A program made the translations under genes and the position numbers. Shown here one piece after another: positions 29,757-36,208 of a DNA stretch of 36,208 nt. The stretch comes from JBBIQZ01 sp037442065 (GTDB lineage: Bacteria > Patescibacteriota > CPR2_A > CG2-30-33-46). The stretch covers positions 1 to 36,208 of the forward strand of contig JBBIQZ010000003.1 of the NCBI GenBank assembly GCA_037442065.1. The letters are read 5' to 3'. Numbering within the stretch: the first letter of the stretch is position 1; each line of letters begins with the position of its first letter. The notes beneath the pieces were generated by a model. The model searched no databases. It had not been told where the DNA came from and was given only the letters and a program-made list of their open reading frames with translations.

Positions 29757-32543
29757 TTAATGCTGGAACCCTTTAGTTTTCCTTTTGTCTCCCTTAATAA
29801 TCTCGGCCATATCTTTCCAGTTGTTTCCATAGGTAATATCCACCCGAATTGGTACCTTAAGTTCAGGATAAATTCCTTCCATGATCTTTTCGATTGCCAA
29901 AGAAAATTGTTTTACTTCTTTTTCTGGGACCTCAAAAACTAATTCATCGTGAACCTGTAAAGTCATTTTTGATTTGGGCGAAAGTTTAGGCATTATTTTA
30001 GTAATTTCGATCATAGCTAATTTCATTAAATCGGCGGCAGTTCCTTGGGCAGGAAAATTTATTGCCATTCTTTCAGCGGCCGAACGAATTTGAAAATTAT
30101 TAGAATTTATTTCTGGAAGATATCTTCTTCTTCCTAAAAGAGTTTCCACAAAGCCAAAATCTTTAGCTACTTCCACTATTTCGGTTACATATTTTAAAAT
30201 TCCAGGATGTTTCTTATAGTATTTATCAATATATTTTTGGGCTTCTTCTCTATTCCATCCCAATTGCCCGGCTAAACCGTGAGCTGAAATTCCGTAAACA
30301 ATGCCAAAATTTACCGCTTTGGCGGCTCGTCTTTCTTCGTAAGTTACATCTTTTAAAGGAATTTCGTTTACATCGGCGGCAGTTCTGGTATGGATATCTT
30401 CATGGTTTCTAAAAGAATCAATCATTTTTTGATCACCCGAAAGATGGGCGATTATTCTTAGTTCTATTTGGGAATAATCCGCAGATATTAATTTATAGCC
30501 TTTCTCGGCCACGAATGCTTTTCTTATTTCTCGTCCAACCTTTGTTCTTATGGGAATATTTTGCAAATTAGGATTAGAAGAAGACAGCCGTCCGGTTGCA
30601 GTAATGGTTTGGTTAAAATTTGTATGGACTCTGCCGGTTTTAGGATGAACCAGTTTGGGGAGGGCATCGGCATATGTTGTTTTAAGTTTTACTAATTCGC
30701 GGTAATCAAAAAGGAGATTAATAATCGGGTGAGTGTCTTTTAGTTTTTCTAAAATGCCGGCCGCCGTGGAGAAACCGCCGGATTTAAGTTTTTTCATTTC
30801 CTTTTTAATTTCCGGAGATTCTGCCAACTTTAGCTTTTCAAAAAGCACTTCTTTTAATTGCTGGGGTGAATTTATATTAAAATCGCAATTGGCAAGCCGG
30901 CAAATTTTTGTCTTTAAATTTTCAATTTCCTTTTCTAGTCTTTTTGACATTTTTTTAAGGAATAAAGAATCAATTTTTACTCCGTTTCTTTCCATTTCGG
31001 CCAAGATAGAAACAAGCGGCATCTCTATTTTTAAAAAGAGCTCTTCCAAATTTTCTTTTTGAAGTAAAGGTTTTACTTTTTTGAATAATCTAAAAGTTAT
31101 AACCGCATCTTCGGATGAATATTCGGCCACTTTTTCTAAAGGAGCTTCGTTTAATAATTTTTGCTTGTCCCGCGAAGCTTTAGCGGAGTGGGAATTTTTT
31201 CCTTTGCCGATTAATTCTTCAATGGATATTTTCTCAAACCCTAATTCTGAGAAAGCTAAATCATCCAGACTAAGTCTTCGTTCCCCGGGCCGCAAAAGAT
31301 AATAAGCAATCATAGTATCAAAATATACAGGGGCAAGATTTATGCCATAGCAAGCCAAAACGCTTATGTCGTATTTTAAATTATGGCCGATTTTTTTAAT
31401 ATTTTTGTCTTCTAGAAATGGTTTTAATAGTTTTAAAAAATCGTTATTTTCTGTGGGGATATAAAAGGCCTCCTTTTCGGAAAACGATAAAGAAACACCG
31501 ATAAGTTTGCCACTTACAGAATCTAATTTTTCGGTTTCAGTATCAACAACTATTTCTTGAGTTTTATTTTTAATAGCTTTTAAAACTTTTAAAAGCTCTT
31601 TTTCTTCTTTTATTATTTTAAAATCAAAATCTCGTTTTTGTTTATTTAAAGTTTTGCTTTTGGGTAATTTTGCCAAAAGAGTTCTAAACTCAAACTTTTT
31701 AAAAACATTTATTGCTATTTCTCGGTCATAAACTCCGGTTTCGGTTTTTTTAAGATCAAGTTCTAAAGGCAAATCTTTAACAATTAAAGCTAAATATTTA
31801 CTTATTTTGGCTTCTTTTTCTTTCTCTCTTAAGTTTTCTAAAACTTTCGGTTTTAGGTCTTTTACTTTTTTAGTGTTATTTTTTATTTCTTTATATAAAT
31901 TTTCAATGCTTCCAAATTTTTTAATTAATTCAATGGCTGTTTTTTCGCCAATACCTAAAACTCCGGGAATATTATCGGAAGGGTCTCCCCGCAAAGCTTT
32001 ATAATCGGCTATTTGCAAAGGGGAAAGGCCTTCGTATTTTTCTTTAACCTGACTTTCGTCATATAAGACCGTATCGGTAAATCCGCGGCGCATAGTATAA
32101 ACTTTTATGTTGGGAGAAACCAGCTGGACTTCGTCTAAATCGCCGGTAACAATAATTGCTTCTAGGTTTTTTTCTTCGGCTTTTTTAGCCAAAGTTCCCA
32201 CGATATCATCGGCCTCAAATCCGGGTTTTTCAAATATGGGGATTCCTAAAGCGGTAATTACTTCTTTTACTTTCGGGAATTGGGATATAAGTTCTAGGTC
32301 GGCCTTTTGGCGTGTAGCTTTGTAATCTTTAAACTCTTTATGTCTGAAAGTTGGTTGAGGGGTGTCAAAGGCAGTCGCCACATAATCGGGATTTAGTTCA
32401 TTTATAGTTTTTAAAAGAATTAAAGAAAATCCGTAAACCGCATTTACGAGTTCGCCGTTTTTAATGGTTAAGGGAGGTAAGGCGTGAAAGGCCCGGTGGA
32501 TTAAAGCGTTGGCATCAATTAATAAAATTTTTTGCTTCTTCAT
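29757..32543 (-). CDS. polA: DNA polymerase I, full length with proofreading domain
   Basis: Repair and Okazaki-processing polymerase, 928 residues. The 5'-3' exonuclease (about 1-290) has LLIDANALIHRAFHA, VTGDLDEVQLVSP and the GDPSDNIPG block. The 3'-5' exonuclease (about 305-500) keeps its catalytic set: VVDTETE, NLKYD and YSSED, so proofreading looks intact. The polymerase domain has TGRLSSSNPNLQNIP, SADYSQIELR (motif A), RRAAKAVNFGIVYG (motif B) and VHDELVFE (motif C). A short peptide, NSHSAKASRDKQK, near residue 454 is encoded by a palindromic repeat (31165-31194) and probably forms a surface loop. Transcription is likely from the TAAAAT box 8 bp before its ATG. Confidence 0.97.
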   Translation of the reverse strand: MKKQKILLIDANALIHRAFHALPPLTIKNGELVNAVYGFSLILLKTINELNPDYVATAFDTPQPTFRHKEFKDYKATRQKADLELISQFPKVKEVITALGIPIFEKPGFEADDIVGTLAKKAEEKNLEAIIVTGDLDEVQLVSPNIKVYTMRRGFTDTVLYDESQVKEKYEGLSPLQIADYKALRGDPSDNIPGVLGIGEKTAIELIKKFGSIENLYKEIKNNTKKVKDLKPKVLENLREKEKEAKISKYLALIVKDLPLELDLKKTETGVYDREIAINVFKKFEFRTLLAKLPKSKTLNKQKRDFDFKIIKEEKELLKVLKAIKNKTQEIVVDTETEKLDSVSGKLIGVSLSFSEKEAFYIPTENNDFLKLLKPFLEDKNIKKIGHNLKYDISVLACYGINLAPVYFDTMIAYYLLRPGERRLSLDDLAFSELGFEKISIEELIGKGKNSHSAKASRDKQKLLNEAPLEKVAEYSSEDAVITFRLFKKVKPLLQKENLEELFLKIEMPLVSILAEMERNGVKIDSLFLKKMSKRLEKEIENLKTKICRLANCDFNINSPQQLKEVLFEKLKLAESPEIKKEMKKLKSGGFSTAAGILEKLKDTHPIINLLFDYRELVKLKTTYADALPKLVHPKTGRVHTNFNQTITATGRLSSSNPNLQNIPIRTKVGREIRKAFVAEKGYKLISADYSQIELRIIAHLSGDQKMIDSFRNHEDIHTRTAADVNEIPLKDVTYEERRAAKAVNFGIVYGISAHGLAGQLGWNREEAQKYIDKYYKKHPGILKYVTEIVEVAKDFGFVETLLGRRRYLPEINSNNFQIRSAAERMAINFPAQGTAADLMKLAMIEITKIMPKLSPKSKMTLQVHDELVFEVPEKEVKQFSLAIEKIMEGIYPELKVPIRVDITYGNNWKDMAEIIKGDKRKTKGFQH
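31165..31194. repeat. Palindromic repeat inside polA
   Basis: On the minus strand the segment centres on CCGCTAAAGCTTCGCGG and ends GGACAAG. It matches 91-121 in the tmRNA-like gene at roughly three quarters of positions, including CGCTAAAGCT and GGACAAG. The reading frame of polA stays open through it. Confidence 0.65.
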
Positions 32544-32551
32544 TTAAGTCT

Positions 32552-32557
32552 ATTTTA
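32552..32557 (-). promoter_or_regulatory. Possible -10 box for polA
   Basis: TAAAAT on the minus strand, eight bases before the polA ATG, would give a leaderless or near-leaderless message. The -35 region is poor. Confidence 0.35.
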
Positions 32558-32593
32558 GCTTAATTAAGAGAAAAATCTATAAGTCTTGGAAAT

Positions 32594-32741
32594 ACCCCAC
32601 ACTAATTTTGTACTGCACTCGGCGGCAAAGCACTTAGGCAAAAGGGGTAACCCTATTCGGGTCCCGTGCTTTGCTGGTGATCAACTTTCTAATCCGTTTT
32701 TGAGAATATGTTCTTTCTATAAGGCAAAATTAGTACGGGGT
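32594..32741. repeat. Palindromic element between the carboxyltransferase gene and polA (E3)
   Basis: 17-bp outer arms (32594-32610 and 32725-32741) match at 15 positions. Inner arms GGCAAAGCAC (32624-32633) and GTGCTTTGCT (32666-32675) pair with one G-T. The ends ACCCC...GGGGT recall the element inside the glycosyltransferase gene. No credible gene lies between 32544 and 32801. Confidence 0.75.
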
Positions 32742-32783
32742 TATTTTTCTTTGCTATTTTATAAATAGATTAAGGTAGAAAAA

Positions 32784-32810
32784 TAAAAAAAGCGGTATGA
32801 GCTATACCGC
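32784..32810 (-). terminator. Intrinsic terminator overlapping the end of the carboxyltransferase gene
   Basis: On the minus strand GCGGTAT, loop AGCTC, ATACCGC (32804-32810 with 32792-32798), then a long T-run (A-run on plus, 32784-32790). The final Ala and Val codons lie in the first arm and the TAG stop starts at its last base and ends in the loop. Confidence 0.88.
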
Positions 32811-34622
32811 AGGAATATTAATTTTGTAACGATCTTTTCTTATTTTGATATCTTCTGGAGTTGGTGTTTCTGATTTAGCAAGCAGTTTTTCTAAAGCAAG
32901 GCGGATATTTTCTCTCAGCTTTTGCATGGCGTATTCTGGATTAAGGTGGGCTCCGCCTGGCGGTTCCTTGGAAATTATATCAATGTAGCCCTGTCTTAGT
33001 AGATCTTGGGCAGTCATTTCAGAATTATTTGCGGCAAGTTCTAGCGCGTTAGGTAAATCTTTGTAAAGTATCGTTTTTGCACTTGGGTCTGCCGTGGCAG
33101 CATATGCATATTCTTGCATAATAACAATATCTCCACCACAGGCTAAGGCAATATAGCCTCCGCTTCCACCTCTACCTATATTTATGGAGATAATCCAAGT
33201 TTTCACATTCGGCACTTCTTGCATTACTTGGTCAAGCAAGCCGAACATATGGTAGTTTTCTGCTCTAAAATCGAATCTTGCCCCTAAGGTATCAACAAAC
33301 ATTAAAACTGGCAGCTTGAATTTTTCTGCTAATTTTACTAGTCTTATTGCTTTTCCGCAATCGGTTGGGCCTATCATACCATTTCTAAAGTAAGTTCTTT
33401 GATTAAGATAATAATGGTTCTCTTCTTCTATCAATTTGCCTTTTTCAGTACCCATAACCATTACTGGAATTCCTTGAAAAATAGCAAGTCCGCCAATTAG
33501 GGTATGATCAATACCAAGAAACCAATTAACTCTTCTAAGTTCAATAAAGGAATCGAATAAGCCGTTAAGGTAATCCTGGAAGGTAGGACGGAAATCACTA
33601 TTAGCGATTCGGAATATCTCAAGAGGGGTTATTTCAGTTGGATTTTTTACTTGATGGTTATTTGGATAAACTTTATCTTTTAATTTTCCAATGATTAGCG
33701 GTTCTTCAAAATAGCAAACATTACAGCTAGTTATATTTTTTATATCAAGGACATTTAGGATGTTTAGAAGCCTGTTTCTTAATTGGTCAGGAGTTACAAT
33801 CATATCGACTTTTGAATAAGTACGCATTTCACTTGTTCCCTGATATTTTGTTTTAAGGTATTTTTCTACCAATTCTTGAGTTTTCTTCTTAGTGACCCGT
33901 AATAACCTTTTAAAGATACCTGGTCCGGTAAAGCCAAGCTTTGATCCTTCTAGGGCAATTGTTATATGACCTTGGGCTAGACTTACTGAGGTTCCGCCAT
34001 ATATGTTACCAGCAATAACGCTTATGTAGGGTATAGTTAAAGATTTTCTTATTCCAGATATATAAGGCATAGCTCTAAGTGCATTCATATCAATATTCAT
34101 ATTCATGCCAGCAGAATTAATCCAGATTCCTATGATGGGGATATTTTCCCTTTCTGCCATCTTAAAGGCATAGACTAATTTCCCGGCTTCTACGGGGCCG
34201 ATGGCTCCGTTGAAAAATTCTGGATTTAATATTGTAAGTATAATCGGATGATTACCAATTTTAGTCTTTAATACAAAGAGGCCATCTCTAAACCATGTTA
34301 ATCTTTTACTAGCTCTAATCTTTTGTTTATATCGGGGATGGTTTGATTTTATTGTATCTTTATTTCTACGAATGATTTCTCCCGCGAGTTTGTTATTGAA
34401 GAGTACATCCTCTTTTGAAATTTCTCTTCCAGTAAGATCTAAGAACCATTGGATTAGGGGAGGACGGTAGTTACAGCTTGGGCAAATTCTTAGATGGTCT
34501 CCTGGAGTATATTCTTTACCGCAATCAAGACATTTTTGTTCTCTTCTTTTTGCTTTTTGTAAGTAATAAGACAAATGATTCATATAGTAATCGAGTGTTA
34601 TTCTAATCTTTCCTTTTTCCAT
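32802..34622 (-). CDS. Fused acetyl-CoA carboxylase carboxyltransferase (beta-alpha)
   Basis: A 606-residue crotonase-fold carboxyltransferase with AccD-like and AccA-like halves in one chain. The N-terminal zinc finger CLDCGKEY...CPSCNY (about 36-55) is the AccD mark. The first half has NPEFFNGAIGPVEAGK and INSAGMNM with YGGTSVSLAQG. The second half has FRNGMIGPTDCGKAIRLVKLAEKF, FVDTLGARFDFRAE and the oxyanion-type INIGRGGSGGYIALACGGD of AccA. It would transfer CO2 from carboxybiotin to acetyl-CoA or a related acyl-CoA. No biotin carboxylase or carrier gene is in the window, so its partner and true acyl substrate are unknown. It has its own promoter and a GAGGTGACT ribosome site. Confidence 0.87.
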   Translation of the reverse strand: MEKGKIRITLDYYMNHLSYYLQKAKRREQKCLDCGKEYTPGDHLRICPSCNYRPPLIQWFLDLTGREISKEDVLFNNKLAGEIIRRNKDTIKSNHPRYKQKIRASKRLTWFRDGLFVLKTKIGNHPIILTILNPEFFNGAIGPVEAGKLVYAFKMAERENIPIIGIWINSAGMNMNIDMNALRAMPYISGIRKSLTIPYISVIAGNIYGGTSVSLAQGHITIALEGSKLGFTGPGIFKRLLRVTKKKTQELVEKYLKTKYQGTSEMRTYSKVDMIVTPDQLRNRLLNILNVLDIKNITSCNVCYFEEPLIIGKLKDKVYPNNHQVKNPTEITPLEIFRIANSDFRPTFQDYLNGLFDSFIELRRVNWFLGIDHTLIGGLAIFQGIPVMVMGTEKGKLIEEENHYYLNQRTYFRNGMIGPTDCGKAIRLVKLAEKFKLPVLMFVDTLGARFDFRAENYHMFGLLDQVMQEVPNVKTWIISINIGRGGSGGYIALACGGDIVIMQEYAYAATADPSAKTILYKDLPNALELAANNSEMTAQDLLRQGYIDIISKEPPGGAHLNPEYAMQKLRENIRLALEKLLAKSETPTPEDIKIRKDRYKINIPAV

Positions 34623-34669
34623 TCTTTAGTCACCTCTTTTTTAAGAATGTCAAAGACCGTTGATAATTT

Positions 34670-34697
34670 AATATATCACGCGCTCGGTTAGTGTCAA
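34670..34697 (-). promoter_or_regulatory. Promoter of the fused carboxyltransferase gene
   Basis: On the minus strand TTGACA (34692-34697), 16 bp, TATATT (34670-34675) with TGA before the -10. It lies about 48 bp upstream of the ATG. Confidence 0.75.
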
Positions 34698-34711
34698 ATT
34701 TATTAAAACTC

Positions 34712-34849
34712 TTATTTTAAGAAAGCCATCGCTAAACCAACAACAATTGCTAAAATAAGAGCTGAAATAAAAATTATAAGGTTTGTTTGGACTTGAAACT
34801 TAAGCTTTAGTTCCTGCTTAACTTTTTCTTTTTGAAATTTATCCAGCAC
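34712..34849 (-). CDS. 45-residue single-pass membrane protein
   Basis: A short gene starting at GTG 34849, with GGAG nine bases upstream. The protein reads MLDKFQKEKVKQELKLKF followed by one hydrophobic helix (about residues 24-43, LIIFISALILAIVVGLAMAF) and a terminal Lys. The N-terminal half is a charged, helix-forming segment. I do not recognise a family. It sits between murE and the carboxyltransferase gene, on the same strand. Small size and GTG start make it a moderate call. Confidence 0.5.
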   Translation of the reverse strand: MLDKFQKEKVKQELKLKFQVQTNLIIFISALILAIVVGLAMAFLK

Positions 34850-34884
34850 TTTTTTGTTCTCCGATATTCATTTTATTTTTTAAT

Positions 34885-34909
34885 CAACACTTTTTATTTA
34901 AAAGTGTTG
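34885..34909. terminator. Hairpin just after murE
   Basis: CAACACTTTT (34885-34894) pairs with AAAAGTGTTG (34900-34909), 5-nt loop. It starts three bases beyond the murE stop, but no T-run follows on the minus strand. It may be a weak terminator or an mRNA-end stabiliser. Confidence 0.4.
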
Positions 34910-34912
34910 GAT

Positions 34913-36208
34913 TTATCTTTTAGCATACTTTTTAAGTTTTAATAATTTGTTTAATTCTTCTCTGGCTACCTGCCGGTCGTCCCAGGGAATTTTTTGTCCT
35001 TCTTTAAGCATAACTTTTTCATGCCCTTTAGCCAAAAGCAAAACTATGTCTCCCGGTCTGGCACAGCTTAAAGCACGTTTTATTGCTTCTCTGCGATCAA
35101 CAATTTTAAAATAATCAAAGTTTAGCCTTTTTTTAGATTTTTTTAAGCCTTCCTCTATTTCGTTCATTATTTCTATGGGGTCCTCCCAACCCGGATCTTC
35201 TAAAGTTAAAAAAACATAACTTGAAAATTTAGCGGCAATTTCTCCTAAAAGCGGCCTTTTGGTTCTATCTCGTTCGCCGGTTGCCCCAAAAACCGAAATA
35301 ATTCTTTTTTTAGTCATTTTTCTTAAATTTTCAAAAATTTTTAAAAATGCATCGGGAGTATGGGCGTAATCTACAATTACAGTAAAGTCTTGGCCTTCTT
35401 GAATCTTTTCCATTCTACCGGGAACACCTTCAAATTTTTCCAAAGCCTTTTTAATTTTTTCTAAGGGAATTTTTTCCGAGATTCCAAAAGCAATAGCCGC
35501 TAAAGCATTGTAAACATTAAATTCACCCACTAGTTTAAGGTTAAGATTAATATTTCCTTTAGGGGTTATAGCTTTAAAACTTGTACCTGTTGGCTTAAGT
35601 TTAATATTTTCCGCTCTTATTCCCGCCTCTTTAGATAGCCCATAATAAAAATTTTTGTCCGCTTTGAATTGGCTAAAAAATAAAAAAGAGCGGGAATCGG
35701 AATTAATAATTGAGGTTTTGGGAATACTCTTTTTTCTTCTGGCGGCAATCATATCGGAAAAAAGCTGGCCCTTTTTATTTCGATAGTCTTCCATATCTTT
35801 GTGGTAGTCTAAATGGTCGTGAGTGAGATTAGTTAAAATGCAGGTGTCAAAATTTATTGCCCAAACCCGATGCTGAACAATAGCATGAGATGAAACTTCT
35901 ATTACAACGTATTCGCAGTCGGCTTTTAACATTCGGCGTAAAAACCTTCTAAGCTGCAAGCGGCCCAAGGTTGTAATTTTAGAGGTGTTAAGCCATTCTC
36001 TGTTTCTTATTCTAAAATTTACCGTTGAAATCATTCCGGTTTTTTTGCCGGCTTCTACCAAAACAGCTTTTATTAAATTAACGGTTGTTGTTTTGCCATT
36101 TGTTCCGGTAACGCCAATAACTTTCATTTTATTAGTTGGCAAGCCGTAAGCCAAAACCGAAGCAATGGCCAAAAGTTTATGATACCAAAGAATAAATTTT
36201 CTAGAGAT
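34913..36208 (-). CDS. murE: UDP-MurNAc-peptide ligase MurE-like, 5' end outside the window
   Basis: Adds the third amino acid to the peptidoglycan stem peptide in the cytoplasm. The frame is open to the right edge (SRKFILWYHKLLAIASVLAYG before the P-loop), so the start is off-window. The ATP loop is VIGVTGTNGKTTT. TNLTHDHLDYHKDMEDYRNKK, the GEFNVYNALAA block, VIDYAHTPDAF, FGATGERDRTKRP and AKGHEKVMLKEGQKIPWDDRQVAREEL complete the Mur ligase pattern. The specificity motif, DNPR in meso-diaminopimelate enzymes, appears as EDPG in LEDPGWEDP, so the amino acid added is uncertain. The usual large N-terminal UDP-binding domain does not fit in the visible part. The gap to P-loop suggests a short N-terminus. 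Confidence 0.88.
   Translation of the reverse strand: MSRKFILWYHKLLAIASVLAYGLPTNKMKVIGVTGTNGKTTTVNLIKAVLVEAGKKTGMISTVNFRIRNREWLNTSKITTLGRLQLRRFLRRMLKADCEYVVIEVSSHAIVQHRVWAINFDTCILTNLTHDHLDYHKDMEDYRNKKGQLFSDMIAARRKKSIPKTSIINSDSRSFLFFSQFKADKNFYYGLSKEAGIRAENIKLKPTGTSFKAITPKGNINLNLKLVGEFNVYNALAAIAFGISEKIPLEKIKKALEKFEGVPGRMEKIQEGQDFTVIVDYAHTPDAFLKIFENLRKMTKKRIISVFGATGERDRTKRPLLGEIAAKFSSYVFLTLEDPGWEDPIEIMNEIEEGLKKSKKRLNFDYFKIVDRREAIKRALSCARPGDIVLLLAKGHEKVMLKEGQKIPWDDRQVAREELNKLLKLKKYAKR

Noticed and set aside
32586..32768. A 60-residue open frame in element E3.
   Set aside because: It lies wholly within an inverted-repeat element and lacks a credible start.
1..36208. A recoded TGA, as in Gracilibacteria or SR1.
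   Set aside because: TGA ends pgk, rpsT and the glycosyltransferase at the expected places, and conserved proteins have no internal TGA.
1..36208. A CRISPR array, prophage or IS element.
   Set aside because: No regularly spaced direct repeats, cas genes, transposase or phage structural genes are visible. The palindromic elements have no coding capacity.

Overview
The window looks like a piece of a small, AT-rich bacterial genome of the Candidate Phyla Radiation (Patescibacteria, probably Parcubacteria-like). This is an inference from several traits. The proteins are lysine-rich and the genes tightly packed. TGA works as an ordinary stop. Energy metabolism is archaeal-flavoured and fermentative (apgM-type phosphoglycerate mutase, fused ADP-forming acetyl-CoA synthetase, four-subunit pyruvate:ferredoxin oxidoreductase). 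Palindromic repeats are plentiful and some are read through as in-frame peptides. No phage, IS transposase or CRISPR array is visible.

Layout. Positions 1-345 hold a structured RNA best read as tmRNA, cut by the left edge, followed by a strong terminator. From 435 to 26241 every gene is on the plus strand: a membrane protein, gap, a NuoF/HoxF-like subunit, a HAD phosphatase, a NuoG/HoxU-like iron-sulphur protein, a small unknown protein, pgk-tpiA-fba, purF with a double-HTH protein, a CheY-like receiver, ppsA, a PrsW-type protease, a zinc-ribbon membrane protein, eno, another zinc-ribbon membrane protein, then apgM, an SH3 protein, a PfkB kinase, ADP-forming acetyl-CoA synthetase, porG-porD-porA-porB, a ROK kinase, tRNA-Glu and rpsT. 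From 26246 to the right edge all genes are on the minus strand: a GT2 glycosyltransferase, holA, mutM, a GDPD phosphodiesterase, polA, a fused acetyl-CoA carboxylase carboxyltransferase, a tiny membrane protein and murE (cut by the right edge). The two blocks converge on one perfect 20-bp-arm terminator at 26224-26263.

How the genes work together. ROK and PfkB kinases, Fba, TpiA, Gap, Pgk, ApgM and Eno cover most of glycolysis. PpsA links PEP and pyruvate. Por oxidises pyruvate to acetyl-CoA with reduced ferredoxin, and Acd turns acetyl-CoA into acetate plus ATP. The NuoF/HoxU-like pair beside gap could move electrons between NADH and another carrier, but no hydrogenase or NuoE-like partner is in the window.

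Most notable observation. The untranslated leaders just upstream of ppsA, porD and holA share a two-hairpin RNA element. Its stems differ in sequence but keep pairing, its loops are conserved, and it ends at the ribosome binding site. It looks like an undescribed cis-regulatory RNA or a mobile structured repeat. In the porD copy a perfect 20-nt palindrome sits inside the second hairpin. Other palindromic elements lie in the tmRNA, polA, the glycosyltransferase gene and three intergenic gaps.
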